A stretch of 64,000 nucleotides of DNA, taken from NCBI GenBank assembly GCA_028284155.1, contig JANQSF010000134.1, positions 1-64,000 of the forward strand, in the 5' to 3' direction. This stretch comes from Phycisphaeraceae bacterium (GTDB taxonomy: Bacteria; Planctomycetota; Phycisphaerae; Phycisphaerales; Phycisphaeraceae). The position numbers were made by a program, and so were the translations under genes. The first letter of the stretch is position 1. Each line of letters begins with the position of its first letter. The notes under the pieces are model-generated. The model was given only the letters and a program-made list of their open reading frames with translations. It ran no database searches and was not told the DNA's origin. Positions 52,435 through 61,853 of this stretch are shown one piece after another.

Positions 52435-53958
52435 TCAGCGCTTGGGCAATCGGTTCAACGTGTAGTACGCCGCGTCGTGCAGCAGCGGCTTGCCGTCGCG
52501 GCTGCTCACGCCCGGCAGGTGCAGTTCGTGCACGAACATCGCACGCAGCGGTGAAACGACAAGGCGGACACTTCGGCCGTCGTCGCCAACGGTCGCACTG
52601 CTGACTTTCAACGACTTCGTCTGAATCTCTTTGCCACCGTATGCGCCGCTATACGGATAGGTGTAGCTGCTCATCCGGTACGACTTGACGTCGCCGGCGG
52701 TCTTCGGGTCGACCTGTTGTGTGAAGGTGAGCAGGAAACCGTCGGATGTCGCGCGCATCTCGTGCACCTCGAACGGCGTCTTGCCCGTCCACTCGAGCCG
52801 GTGCAAGCCGTACGACGCGTCGCCGAAGCTGTTCCAACCGCGGTTGGTCATGCCGACGAACATTTGGCCTTGCTTGTTAAACGCCATGCGAACGACGGCG
52901 GCGCGGAAGCCGCTTCGGAACGGGAAGCATGCCCCCTGGTATTGCCCGCCGACCTTTTCGAGGAAGACGCGGTTGACCTGCGCGTGGGTGAAGTCGCCGA
53001 CGAACAGTTGGCCGGCGAACGGGCCGAACCTGCCGCCGGTGTCGTCGAGCACGACGTCAGTGGCGCTTCGGCCCATCTTCATGTAGGGGAACCAGACGGC
53101 CGGCGGAACGAGTGCGGGGATCGCGCGGACGGCCTCGGGGTACGACGCGTACGGCTTCACGGTCGCGCCGACCTTGACAGGCGAGTCGTCGCGCGACGCG
53201 GGGGCGAGGCCGTCGGGGTGGCCGTAAAACGCGCCGGCCCGCAGGTGGTGCAGCGTGTTGGTCGGCACCCAGTTGCCCTGCTGGTCGGTGAAGAACACAT
53301 CGCCCGCCGCGTTGGCGCCGAGGCCGGCCGGCGAACGCATGCCGGCGCACATCGGTTTCAACTTGCCCCGCGGCGTGAGCATCAGGCCCCAGCCGCGCCA
53401 CGGTTTGGTGTTGTCCGCGTCTTTGCCGATGCCGATGTTTGTGGTCAGCCAAAGGTTGCCCCGCCCATCGCGCTTCGGGCCGAAGATGTACTCGTGGTAG
53501 TTGCCCGACACGTTCCACCCGGACGCCTCGGTCAGGTACGCGTCGGCCACGCCGTCGTGGTCCGTGTCGCGCAATCGCGTCAGCTCCGTGCGTTGCGCGA
53601 CAAGCAGGTCGTTTCCGTCGGCCAACAGGCCGAGCGGCTCGTGCAGGCCGGCGGCGAAACGCGTTGCGCGCAGGTCTTCGCGGTCGTCGCTGTCCGCGCC
53701 GTCAATGATCCAGACTTCACCCTTGCGCACCGCCACGACGACGCGGCCGTCGGGCAGCACGGCCAGCCCCCCCACTTCCATGGCCAATTGATCGCCCGGC
53801 TTCCACGACTTGTCACGCGAATGGCTGAGCGTGTTCGAGGTGTACAACTCGACGATGCGGTAGTAGTCGCTTTCATCGGCGCGGCCGGTGTTGGCACACG
53901 CGCACACGGCGAGCACACAGCCGACCCGTGCCAGGATGTGTGCGAGCATCTTCACCAT
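52435..53958 (-). CDS. Exported PQQ-dehydrogenase-like beta-propeller protein
   Basis: A 507-residue exported protein. The ATG at 53958 has GGAG 6 bases upstream and overlaps the cytochrome gene's end by 7 bases. After a signal peptide the body is a six-bladed propeller of the soluble glucose/sorbosone dehydrogenase type: EVGGLAVLPDGRVVVAVRKGEVWII, GLHEPLGLLADGNDLLVAQR, DTDHDGVAD (calcium-loop-like), SPAGLGANAAGDVFFTDQQG, QLFVGDFTHAQVNRV. Planctomycete relatives are annotated as PQQ-dependent sugar dehydrogenases or membrane-bound dehydrogenase-like proteins. The C-terminal about 110 residues form an additional beta domain. Being co-transcribed with a multiheme cytochrome it could pass electrons from sugar oxidation to it. 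PQQ binding is not proven by the motifs. Confidence 0.88.
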   Translation of the reverse strand: MVKMLAHILARVGCVLAVCACANTGRADESDYYRIVELYTSNTLSHSRDKSWKPGDQLAMEVGGLAVLPDGRVVVAVRKGEVWIIDGADSDDREDLRATRFAAGLHEPLGLLADGNDLLVAQRTELTRLRDTDHDGVADAYLTEASGWNVSGNYHEYIFGPKRDGRGNLWLTTNIGIGKDADNTKPWRGWGLMLTPRGKLKPMCAGMRSPAGLGANAAGDVFFTDQQGNWVPTNTLHHLRAGAFYGHPDGLAPASRDDSPVKVGATVKPYASYPEAVRAIPALVPPAVWFPYMKMGRSATDVVLDDTGGRFGPFAGQLFVGDFTHAQVNRVFLEKVGGQYQGACFPFRSGFRAAVVRMAFNKQGQMFVGMTNRGWNSFGDASYGLHRLEWTGKTPFEVHEMRATSDGFLLTFTQQVDPKTAGDVKSYRMSSYTYPYSGAYGGKEIQTKSLKVSSATVGDDGRSVRLVVSPLRAMFVHELHLPGVSSRDGKPLLHDAAYYTLNRLPKR

Positions 53959-56225
53959 CGATACTCCAACTCGACAACCGCTCGTTCAGCATCTGCGTCA
54001 AACGTGATCGGCAGGTCGTTGCTGGGCGTGCGCGGTTTCAGGATGCTCATTGTTACATCCTTGGCCTTGCCAGGCTGAAAGCCCAGACCACGCAGTCGGC
54101 CGGTCAGTGTGAGCGTCCGACGGAGCGTTGGCGGCGTGTCGTCGGCTTGTTCGACCGGCTCGAAACGGTCTTCAATGCGCACGCCGTCGTAGTCATAGAG
54201 AAACGTCGGCACGCCGTTCTTGTCGAGTCGATAACCTCGGAATCGGTAGCCCAGCGACTTGCCGTCTTTTGTTGGCCAATCGCGTTTCACGTCGCCACGT
54301 GCGAGCGGCATCGATGAGGGCAACGTCACGCGTTGCTCTTCCAACGGCTCGACCGGCGCGACGAAGCGGTCGAACCACGTGCTGTACGCGTCGATAAAAC
54401 GGCCCCGCCACACGAGCGTCGGCCGACAGTTCAGCCCGTCGAACGCCAGGTGAACGCCCTGCGGGAAGCCGACCAGGATCGCGTGCGTGCCGACCTGCTT
54501 GGCGAACGTGCGCATGACGATCGGCCGACCGGTCGGCGTCAGCTCGAACTCGCCCTTCTCGAAGTCGGGGTAACCGGGCGGCGGCGTCTTGCCCTTGGCC
54601 AGGTACTGCCACAGCGACGCGATCTGCCTGTGCGGGTCGCCGTTGAAGAAGTTCTTGTTAACGCCCTTGCCGTTAGGCCAATAGGCGGGCATGAGCGTGC
54701 GCGGCCGGAGCCGCGCGGGGTGCAGCAGGTTGTCCTTGAACCAGGCTGGCTGCATGCGCTGCGCAGTCGAGCCGAGATTGATCGCGGGGATGCCCAGCGA
54801 CTTGCGGTCGTTCCACCCGTGACACTGGATACAACTCAAACCGCCCTGCGTGCCCATCAACTTTCGCCCCGCCTCGACGTCGCCTTCGGCGAAGAACTCG
54901 TCCGGTTTGTGGCGCATGCCCTCATCGACCTGAACGAACAGGTCGGGCAAGTGTTGCGTGTTCTTTGGGCCGAACGTCGGCATCCGCGTGTGCAGGTACG
55001 GGCGCAGGTGGCCTTGCCCGTTCAGGACTTTGGCGATCCACGTCGGCGTGAGTTTGCGACCGACACCGGTCAACGCGGGCGGGAATCGGCCTTCGTCCGC
55101 CAAGTCCGGGTCGCCGGTGAACAGGTGTCGTAGTGTGTCCGGAATTCCCCCGCGCTCGCCGCGCGCATGGCATACGTAGCAGTTAAACGTCCGAAGGGAC
55201 AGGTCTAGTTGTTCGCCGGGTTTGAGTTTGGCCGCGCTTGTGTGCTGATCGATCGCCGCGGCAATTGACCTGGCTTGGCGTTTGGTCAGCTTGTAGTCGA
55301 TCGGTCCGCCGCAACCGCCGTGAGTGCGAATCGTAACAGCCGAGAACTTGGATCCGCGGGAATTCGGCGATGCTCCATCCAATGTGTGGCAGTTCGCGCA
55401 GCCGACTGAAACGAAGAACGCCCGCCCGCGCGTCGCCTTGCCCGGGTCCGGCTTGATCGGCTTGATGTCCGAGCTGGCGGTGTTGTCCAGGTTGCCCGAC
55501 TTGCGCACGAGGTACGCGGCGATGTCGGACGCGTCCTGCACGTTCAGATTCAGGTTCGGCATCCGGCCCGCAGGTCGGTAACGCAGCGGGTCGAGCAGGA
55601 AGTCGGTCAACGAACGGTGTGAATACTTGGCCCCGAGGTCGGGCAGCGGGACGGAGGCGTCGAGACTCGAATTGCCGCTCGACAAGATCGGCCGACCGCG
55701 TTCGAGTTCGCCCGCGTTCTGACGGTGACAGGCCGCGCATCCGTACCGGTGGTAGAGGAGATTTCCGCGCGCGGCCTTGCTGCGCCGCGGTAGGGGAACG
55801 ATTGACTTCGCCGGTTTGTGCGTGGCCAAATAGTGGACGATCGCGTCGACCCCGTCGGCGGCGACAGCTTGTTCCGAGTCGCCAACCACGTCCGGCATCG
55901 TCGTGCCCGGCTTGACGTGGTGCGGGTTGGCGATGAACGCACGGAGCCAATCGATTCTGACGCGCTGTGTGATGCCGCGCAGGTCGGGCGCGGGCTTGAT
56001 GCCCGGCGCTGATACCGGGAGCCCGTCGTGACAACGAGCGCAGGCCAACTCATTCAGCAGGAGTTGACCAGTGACGGCGTCGGGCTTGGCTTGGTCAGCG
56101 AAACGCGCATCGCCAACGACGATCGGCTGCGCCCGCGCTGCCGACGTCATGGTGAACAGCGCCAGGACGACCACCACACACACGAACGGCCTCGCCGCGC
56201 GCGACCTGACGCGACGGGCCCTCAT
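53952..56225 (-). CDS. Exported pentaheme c-type cytochrome
   Basis: A 757-residue exported protein. The ATG at 56225 is preferred because AAGGAG lies 5 bases upstream; it overlaps the stop of the TIM-barrel gene (ATGA). After a signal peptide there are five c-type heme motifs: CARCH (62-66), CAACH (163-167), CANCH (276-280), CYVCH (349-353) and CIQCH (465-469). The spacing is that of tandem cytochrome c domains with methionine or histidine distal ligands that I cannot assign by eye. The last about 200 residues lack hemes and end in a beta-rich domain (GRPIVMRTFAKQVGTHAILVGFP, LPITFDADAERAVVELEYRW). It probably transfers electrons in the periplasm from the co-encoded propeller protein or another donor. 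Confidence 0.93.
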   Translation of the reverse strand: MRARRVRSRAARPFVCVVVVLALFTMTSAARAQPIVVGDARFADQAKPDAVTGQLLLNELACARCHDGLPVSAPGIKPAPDLRGITQRVRIDWLRAFIANPHHVKPGTTMPDVVGDSEQAVAADGVDAIVHYLATHKPAKSIVPLPRRSKAARGNLLYHRYGCAACHRQNAGELERGRPILSSGNSSLDASVPLPDLGAKYSHRSLTDFLLDPLRYRPAGRMPNLNLNVQDASDIAAYLVRKSGNLDNTASSDIKPIKPDPGKATRGRAFFVSVGCANCHTLDGASPNSRGSKFSAVTIRTHGGCGGPIDYKLTKRQARSIAAAIDQHTSAAKLKPGEQLDLSLRTFNCYVCHARGERGGIPDTLRHLFTGDPDLADEGRFPPALTGVGRKLTPTWIAKVLNGQGHLRPYLHTRMPTFGPKNTQHLPDLFVQVDEGMRHKPDEFFAEGDVEAGRKLMGTQGGLSCIQCHGWNDRKSLGIPAINLGSTAQRMQPAWFKDNLLHPARLRPRTLMPAYWPNGKGVNKNFFNGDPHRQIASLWQYLAKGKTPPPGYPDFEKGEFELTPTGRPIVMRTFAKQVGTHAILVGFPQGVHLAFDGLNCRPTLVWRGRFIDAYSTWFDRFVAPVEPLEEQRVTLPSSMPLARGDVKRDWPTKDGKSLGYRFRGYRLDKNGVPTFLYDYDGVRIEDRFEPVEQADDTPPTLRRTLTLTGRLRGLGFQPGKAKDVTMSILKPRTPSNDLPITFDADAERAVVELEYRW

Positions 56226-57181
56226 CCGATCTCCTTCAAACAACGTTCAAGATAGGCACGCGACTTGTTGATCGCGGCGGTGATCTCGACAGCCGTCGGC
56301 AGGATCGGGATGCCCCGCGGGACGGGGTGCATGAAGATCTCGAAGAAGCCGTCGAAATCGACCTTCTTGAGCGACGCGAGGATCGGCCGATAGTCGAGCG
56401 AGCCGAAGCCGGGCATCTGTTGCATCTCGATGTGTTTGGGCGCCTTCTTGCGGATGCCCTCGCTGTGCTCTTGCCCGTATATGAACGGCAGGTTGTCTTT
56501 GCCCAGCGCTTCGATCACCTTCGGGATGTCGGGCACGAACTTGTGCAGGTGGTGCGGGGCGAACGCGACGCCCAGCCGCTTGCTGGTGTTGAACTCGGCG
56601 AAGTAGCGCAGCGAATCGGGGTGATAGAGCAACTGCCGGTCGTGGTTCTCGACCGCGATCGTGACGCCCAACTCCTCCGCCTTCGAGACGTGCGGTTTCA
56701 TCTTCTCCAGGAACGCCTTGACGGCCGCCTTGGCCTGCGCGCCCTTCGGCTCGCTCGGCCCGGTCGTGCCGCAAAGCACGAACCGCCCGCCGAGCCGTTT
56801 GACGAACGCCATCTCCTTGGCCAATCGGAACGGCCCCAGTGGGTAGCAGGTCGAGATGCCGAGATTGACATCGTGCTTCTTGAGCAGCGCGGCGAACGCG
56901 TCTGTGCCCATCTTGTCGATCTGTTCACGCTGGTCGCCGTGCGGCAGCCGCCAGATGTCGATGTGTGTCGCGCCGGTCTTGTGTACTTGGGGCAAGATCG
57001 TGCTCAACGGCATCTTGCCGTACATGGCCGACGAGAGGATGTAGTTGAGCTTGAACGCGTCGCCACCATCGTCCTGCTGACCGACCGCTCGGCTGACTGT
57101 CGCGAGTATCGCGGCGGAGGCCGCGCCCGCAACGAACTGTCTTCGCGACGGGAATACGGACGTTGTTGCATTGTCGATCAT
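56222..57181 (-). CDS. Tat-exported sugar-phosphate isomerase/epimerase-like TIM-barrel protein
   Basis: A 319-residue member of the xylose-isomerase-like TIM-barrel superfamily. The ATG at 57181 places a twin-arginine motif (PSRRQFVAGAASAAI) at a sensible distance from the N-terminus; an upstream ATG at 57289 would be much too long before the leader. Barrel signatures: IDIWRLPHGD, DVNLGISTCYPLG, GVTIAVENHDRQ (metal-binding Glu and His), GVAFAPHHLHKF and FFEIFMHP. First gene of an operon with the pentaheme cytochrome (ATGA overlap) and the PQQ-like propeller. It probably isomerises or binds a sugar in the periplasm. The reaction is unknown. Confidence 0.88.
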   Translation of the reverse strand: MIDNATTSVFPSRRQFVAGAASAAILATVSRAVGQQDDGGDAFKLNYILSSAMYGKMPLSTILPQVHKTGATHIDIWRLPHGDQREQIDKMGTDAFAALLKKHDVNLGISTCYPLGPFRLAKEMAFVKRLGGRFVLCGTTGPSEPKGAQAKAAVKAFLEKMKPHVSKAEELGVTIAVENHDRQLLYHPDSLRYFAEFNTSKRLGVAFAPHHLHKFVPDIPKVIEALGKDNLPFIYGQEHSEGIRKKAPKHIEMQQMPGFGSLDYRPILASLKKVDFDGFFEIFMHPVPRGIPILPTAVEITAAINKSRAYLERCLKEIG

Positions 57182-57298
57182 TCGGCCGGCCCCATTTTGT
57201 TCTGCGCATCGACATCGACCGGTGCACATCGACGTCATGATAACGCACGCGAAGCATGTGACCCAGCCGTGGAAGGATTTGCAGAACACGCCGCTTCG

Positions 57299-58474
57299 TC
57301 AGGCCGCCTCGACGGCCGACTCGTCCTGGCAGACCAGCAGCGCACGACCGACCTGGGCGGACAATTGCGTCATGAATTGCTGGATGGTCTCGCCCCCCTG
57401 ATTCTCGCCAATCGCTTCGCGGAGCGAAACGACCACCTTGGCGATCTTGTCAAAGCCAAACGCCGCGCACGACCCCTGGATGTCGCGCAGGTGGCTGAGT
57501 GACTCCTGCGTCTCGCCCGCCAACATGAGCCGGCGAACGGTATTGAGTTGCGAGGGCAGTTGGCCGAGGTAGTGAAGGATCATCGGCTGAAGTGACGTAT
57601 CGTTCCACCGAGCACTCAGCAGTGGCTTGCCGACCTGCTGGTTGTCGGCCGCTTTGCAAAGGTGTTCGTCAAACACGCGCAGGATCGCCTCGTAATCATC
57701 CAGCGCGTCGATGACCTCGACACAGCCGGCCTCGACCAGCGCTTTGTGCTCCTGACCGCCGCCGCAGGCCAAGCCGATGACCGCGCCGTTGCCCACCGTC
57801 CGGCCGAGCGATCTGGCCACGCGCGGGCCGTCGCCGTCCGCCCCGTCCCAGGCGGACACGAACGCGCCGTCGTACTTGTTCTCCGCCCACAGGTCTGCCG
57901 CCTCATCGGGGCTGGACGCCTCGGCCGTCTCCACGCTCAGTCGGTCCAGCAGTTCCTTGATGGACTTGTATTCGCTTTCCGATGTCACGAACAGCAAGAC
58001 CGTGCGCTGAGCGGCAACAAAGGTCTCTTCTTCCGAATCGTCTACATCCGTCTCGCTGTCATACAACCCGCGTTTCATCAGGGCGTCGAACTTGACCTGA
58101 ACGTCGTGCAGTTTTCCAGAGATGTAATCGCAGCGCGTGACACGGCCCTCGACCCACTCACGATCACCGTCGGGCAGTTGGATCTCGATCCCGCAGCGCG
58201 AACCGGGAAACAGGAAGCATCCGTTGATGAAACCGATGCCCCCCTTGCTCATGGCGTACGGGTGTGTGAGGTAGTTGGTCGTCGATCCGCCGGGGTGGCG
58301 GACCTCCGCGCGCAAACCGTCGCGGACCTGATACTGCAACCAGTCGTGCGCCCCCGTCACGGCATCGCCGTCGGCATCGACACTCGTGCCGCGTTGTCTC
58401 AATGCCTTTGCGACAGCGTCTTTGCAGTTGACAAGCAGGTCCTGCACTTCGACTGTGTCTTCAACATCGGACAT
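57299..58474 (-). CDS. PilZ domain - pseudoreceiver - HPt signalling protein
   Basis: A 391-residue cytoplasmic signalling protein. The ATG at 58474 has GGGAG upstream; the GTG at 58483 sits too close to it. Residues about 50-140 are a PilZ domain: GLRAEVRHPGG and YAMSKGGIGFINGCFLFPGSRCGIEIQLP, which has a single Arg instead of the RxxxR usually needed for c-di-GMP binding. Residues about 157-273 follow the receiver fold (RTVLLFVTSES, YDGAFVSAWDG), but the acidic pair and phospho-acceptor Asp are absent, so a pseudoreceiver. Residues about 300-391 are an HPt four-helix domain with phospho-acceptor histidine in SHLRDIQGSCAAFGF (His328). It lies downstream of CheY- and CheX-like genes, so it could exchange phosphate with them. 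Confidence 0.83.
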   Translation of the reverse strand: MSDVEDTVEVQDLLVNCKDAVAKALRQRGTSVDADGDAVTGAHDWLQYQVRDGLRAEVRHPGGSTTNYLTHPYAMSKGGIGFINGCFLFPGSRCGIEIQLPDGDREWVEGRVTRCDYISGKLHDVQVKFDALMKRGLYDSETDVDDSEEETFVAAQRTVLLFVTSESEYKSIKELLDRLSVETAEASSPDEAADLWAENKYDGAFVSAWDGADGDGPRVARSLGRTVGNGAVIGLACGGGQEHKALVEAGCVEVIDALDDYEAILRVFDEHLCKAADNQQVGKPLLSARWNDTSLQPMILHYLGQLPSQLNTVRRLMLAGETQESLSHLRDIQGSCAAFGFDKIAKVVVSLREAIGENQGGETIQQFMTQLSAQVGRALLVCQDESAVEAA

Positions 58475-58525
58475 CCGTGACACTCCCGGAGCACGTTTCG
58501 GTCACGCGGGGTGCGATCCTGCCCC

Positions 58526-58900
58526 TCAAGCCGCCGAAGCCTGCTTGGCGAGGGTTTCCTCGATGCGCTGACGCAGCGCATCCGGCGTGAACGGTTTGAC
58601 CACGTAGTTGTTGACTCCGGCTTTGATCGCCTCGACCACGCGAGCCTTCTCGGCCTCGGTCGTCACCATAATGACCGGCGTCGTCTTGTTCTGAAGCCGG
58701 AACTGGCGCAGGAACGTGATGCCGTCAACATTGGGCATGTTCCAGTCGAGCAGGATCAGGTCGGGCGTTGTGTCACACACCTGGTCTAGCGCATCCTGAC
58801 CGTCGCAGGCCTCAATCAAATCGTTGTAGCCCAGGCCAACCAGAATCTTCTTCTGCACGTTGCGCATGGTGCGCGAGTCGTCTACCAGCAGGATCTTCAT
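58526..58900 (-). CDS. CheY-like single-domain response regulator
   Basis: A 124-residue stand-alone receiver. Acidic pair Asp7/Asp8 in VDDSRTMR, phospho-acceptor Asp52 in LLDWNMP, conserved Thr in VTTEAE (80-81) and Lys102 in VVKPFTP are all present, so it should be phosphorylated normally. ATG at 58900 with AAGGA 8 bases upstream. It is flanked by CheX-like and PilZ-HPt genes on the same strand. The likely partners are the CheX-like phosphatase just upstream and the downstream histidine phosphotransfer protein. No histidine kinase lies in this window, and its output (motility, gliding, c-di-GMP) is unknown. Confidence 0.95.
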   Translation of the reverse strand: MKILLVDDSRTMRNVQKKILVGLGYNDLIEACDGQDALDQVCDTTPDLILLDWNMPNVDGITFLRQFRLQNKTTPVIMVTTEAEKARVVEAIKAGVNNYVVKPFTPDALRQRIEETLAKQASAA

Positions 58901-58928
58901 CGGTTCATCCTTTCGTCAGGTGCCCGGC

Positions 58929-59429
58929 TCAACCGGCGGCGGGGAGGGGTTGACTGGCGGCCTGACCGGCCGTATCAAGCATGCACACATCGACAATAAA
59001 GCTTCCGACGTCTGTCGAGAATGGGATCTCGACGGTGGGGATGTCCCGGCGTTGATACACATGGTGTGCAGCGCCCATCACGATGGACGGGCAACTGATG
59101 CTGACCGTCTTGCCCGTCAGTTGCGCCTTCGCGCTACCCGCCACCATGTTGGCTAGTTCCCCTAGCGCATCCGGAAAATCGGGGTGATCGGGTGCGACAT
59201 CTTCACCAATAAACTGGCTTACCAGTCGGCTCGCCGTCTCCATTGGAAACCGCAGCGTCACCGCGCCGGTTACGTCGCCGGACAGCCCGATGATCGCGCT
59301 GGCGTCATCGCCCGCGTCTGAGTTATGCCTCAGCCTTGGGACGCCTGGCCTCACCACAAGTTGCAACATGGTTTGAAAGACGTGCGCCGTCGATTCGAGA
59401 AACGGCGAGAAATAACGTGCCTCGAGCAT
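58929..59429 (-). CDS. CheX-like chemotaxis phosphatase
   Basis: A 166-residue protein. The ATG at 59429 has AGGAG 8 bases upstream; the frame stays open further but that part is non-coding-like. The CheC/CheX fold is indicated by ASAIIGLSGDVTGAVTLRF, then the active-site E-x2-N in LGELANMVAGSAK, with PSIVMGAAHHVYQ and a final strand SFIVDVCML. CheX proteins dephosphorylate CheY-P. Placement 28 bases upstream of the CheY-like gene on the same strand fits that substrate. Confidence 0.88.
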   Translation of the reverse strand: MLEARYFSPFLESTAHVFQTMLQLVVRPGVPRLRHNSDAGDDASAIIGLSGDVTGAVTLRFPMETASRLVSQFIGEDVAPDHPDFPDALGELANMVAGSAKAQLTGKTVSISCPSIVMGAAHHVYQRRDIPTVEIPFSTDVGSFIVDVCMLDTAGQAASQPLPAAG

Positions 59430-59699
59430 CCCAGGTCTCCTGCGCCTAACGGGTGGACGACGGACGAACCACCCGTGCCGAAGGCACCGCGACGCGTGGG
59501 CAATACCGCCCGGCGACGCTGGGGGGCCGAACCTGACCGTCCAAACTCCTATAAATCCGCAAGAGCCAAGGACTCCTGCCCCGAGGTCGGCCATGGTGGA
59601 AGCCGAGGGTCGGTGAAGGAATCAATCGACCACAACCCGCCCCGGGTTTACCGCCAACGTGAAATGAGCCGCCATTATCGGCCGCAAGACGGGTTTGGA

Positions 59700-61208
59700 T
59701 CACATCACAATGTCGCGAATCACGTGCCCGTGCACATCTGTCAACCGGAAGTCGCGCCCCTGGTACCGATAGGTCAGCCGCGTGTGGTCGATGCCCAGCA
59801 GGTGCAGGATTGTCGCGTTCAGGTCGTGGATGTGCATCGTGCCGGGCGTCCGCTTGTCCTTGCTCGGCTGCGGCTTGAGCACGTTGCCGTCGGCGTCGGT
59901 GATGTTGTAGCCGAAGTCATCGGTTCGGCCGTACGTGATGCCCGTCTTCACCCCGCCGCCGGCCATCCACACGCTGAAACAGCGCGGGTGATGGTCCCGG
60001 CCGTAGTTCTTCGTCGAAAGCTTGCCCTGGCAGTATGCGGTGCGCCCGAACTCGCCGCCCCAGATGACCAGCGTGTCGTCGAGTAGGCCCTTGCGCTTGA
60101 GGTCCTTGATCAACCCGGCGCAGGCTTGATCGACGTCCTTGCACTGCGACCCGTGTTCGCCGACCAGATTGCCGTGCGCGTCCCATCCGCGGTGGAAGAT
60201 CTGGATGTTGCGCACGCCGCGTTCAGCCAGGCGTCGCGCGTTGAGACAGCACGCCGCGAACGTGCCGGGCGTGCGTGCGTCCTCACCGTACAGCTTGAAC
60301 GTCTCGTCGTCTTCCTTGGATAGATCCATCAATTCGGGGACCGACGCCTGCATGCGATAGGCCAACTCGTGCTGCTTGATGCGCGACAACACCTCCGGGT
60401 CGGCGAATCGTTTGTGATGCGCCTTGTTGAGCGCCGCCAGCGCGTCGAGCTGCGCTCGACGGTCTTTCCGCGACACGCCGGCCGGGTTGTTCAGATACAA
60501 GACGGGGTCGCCCTGGCTGCGCAACAGCACGCCCTGGTGGTCCGACGGCATGAACCCCGTGCCCCACAGCCGTTCGAACAGGCTCTGCTCGGCGTGCCGA
60601 CTCCGCGCGTGCATCACGACGTAACCGGGCAGGTCTTCGTTCATCCGACCAAGCCCGTAACTGAGCCACGCCCCAAGGCTCGGCCGACCGGGGATCTGGC
60701 TGCCGGTCTGGATGTATGTGATCGCCGGGTCGTGGTTAATTGCCTCGGTGAACACGCTGTGCACGACGCACAGGTCTTTGACGACCGTGGCCGTGTGCGG
60801 CAACAACTCGCTGACCCAAACGCCGCGATCGTTGTTCTCATGCTTCGTGAACTTGTACTTACTCGGGCAAACCGGCAGTGTCTTCTGGCGCGACGTCATG
60901 CCGGTGATGCGCTGCCCGTCGCGCACGTGGTCCGGCAACGGCTTGCCGAACAGCTCACGCATCTTCGGCTTGTAATCCCACAGGTCCAGGTGGCTCGGCC
61001 CGCCGCTCATGAACAGGTAGATCACACGCTTGGCCTTGGGCGCGTGGTGCATCCCGCCATGCGGCTTGGGCTTCGCATCGCCTTCCACGGCGAGCAGGTC
61101 CGGCCCGAGCAGCCCCGCCAGCGCGGCCGTACCGACACCAAGTGCCGATCGGCCGAACAGTTGGCGGCGGGTGAGGTTGAGGTCGAGTTCGCGTACAGGA
61201 TCGTTCAT
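59700..61208 (-). CDS. DUF1501 domain protein with Tat leader
   Basis: A 502-residue DUF1501 protein, a planctomycete family distantly related to sulfatases/alkaline phosphatases. Start ATG 61208 gives [24 protein letters not shown], a twin-arginine leader; an earlier ATG at 61268 lies in the lipoprotein gene. Landmarks: [91 protein letters not shown]. It is normally paired with a DUF1549/DUF1553 cytochrome, which here lies one small gene upstream. The joint function is unknown. Confidence 0.94.
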   Translation of the reverse strand: MNDPVRELDLNLTRRQLFGRSALGVGTAALAGLLGPDLLAVEGDAKPKPHGGMHHAPKAKRVIYLFMSGGPSHLDLWDYKPKMRELFGKPLPDHVRDGQRITGMTSRQKTLPVCPSKYKFTKHENNDRGVWVSELLPHTATVVKDLCVVHSVFTEAINHDPAITYIQTGSQIPGRPSLGAWLSYGLGRMNEDLPGYVVMHARSRHAEQSLFERLWGTGFMPSDHQGVLLRSQGDPVLYLNNPAGVSRKDRRAQLDALAALNKAHHKRFADPEVLSRIKQHELAYRMQASVPELMDLSKEDDETFKLYGEDARTPGTFAACCLNARRLAERGVRNIQIFHRGWDAHGNLVGEHGSQCKDVDQACAGLIKDLKRKGLLDDTLVIWGGEFGRTAYCQGKLSTKNYGRDHHPRCFSVWMAGGGVKTGITYGRTDDFGYNITDADGNVLKPQPSKDKRTPGTMHIHDLNATILHLLGIDHTRLTYRYQGRDFRLTDVHGHVIRDIVM

Positions 61209-61222
61209 GTTCAGGTCTCTAC

Positions 61223-61852
61223 TCAATTCACATGGGCGGCTTGCGGTTCGGAGATGACAGATCGCCACAAATGGGCCTGCGGTAGCGCACGTTGCAACGC
61301 CTCAAACTCGGCGTCGCTCATCGTCGCTGAATAGTGAAACACACCCAATGAGCGTATTGAAGGCCGTTCGGTTATCCATTGAAAGGCCGCAGCCCTCACC
61401 TCTGCGGCAAGCACGATGTCGAATGACACAAGCTTTGTGAGAGATCGGAACTGTTCGAGCATCGGCCGATCCGCATAGGCGCAGAGGTTCCACATGATTG
61501 ACACGATCTCATCGTCCTGATTCAGGATCACGCCATGCACGTATGAAACACGATCAGTAGCGCGCAACCACTCGACAAAGTTGTTTGTAATCTCGCTTCG
61601 CGTCGGATACCCGGCAATATCGTCGCATTCGGTCGCGAGGGGTGGCCAGAGCTCAGGAAGACTCAGCAGACGCCTCGCGGGCTCCGCGTCGAGCGGGCCA
61701 GCGTGATCGGCCCTTAGTTGATCGGCTCTACCTCGTGTGGATTGGTCGGCACGGACGGGCGCGGGGTGATCGGTGCATCCGGGAACGCACGCAAGAATCA
61801 AGACCAATGTCATGAAAGCCACGCTCACGTGTATTCCATTCATGAACGGCAC
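61223..61852 (-). CDS. Putative lipoprotein or exported protein of unknown function
   Basis: A 209-residue protein. The N-terminus ([26 protein letters not shown]) has a hydrophobic leader with a cysteine in a loose lipobox context (VPGC). The second half ([49 protein letters not shown]) resembles one or two leucine-rich-repeat-like units often found in small planctomycete proteins. It fits between the DUF1553 and DUF1501 genes with 1- and 14-base gaps, so it is part of the same operon. No function is proposed. Confidence 0.65.
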   Translation of the reverse strand: MPFMNGIHVSVAFMTLVLILACVPGCTDHPAPVRADQSTRGRADQLRADHAGPLDAEPARRLLSLPELWPPLATECDDIAGYPTRSEITNNFVEWLRATDRVSYVHGVILNQDDEIVSIMWNLCAYADRPMLEQFRSLTKLVSFDIVLAAEVRAAAFQWITERPSIRSLGVFHYSATMSDAEFEALQRALPQAHLWRSVISEPQAAHVN

Positions 61853-61853
61853 C

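Noticed and set aside
52717-54078. Long rightward open frame (about 450 codons) opposite the propeller gene
   Set aside because: Antisense shadow of a well-supported gene, low-complexity R/V/E composition, no start context.
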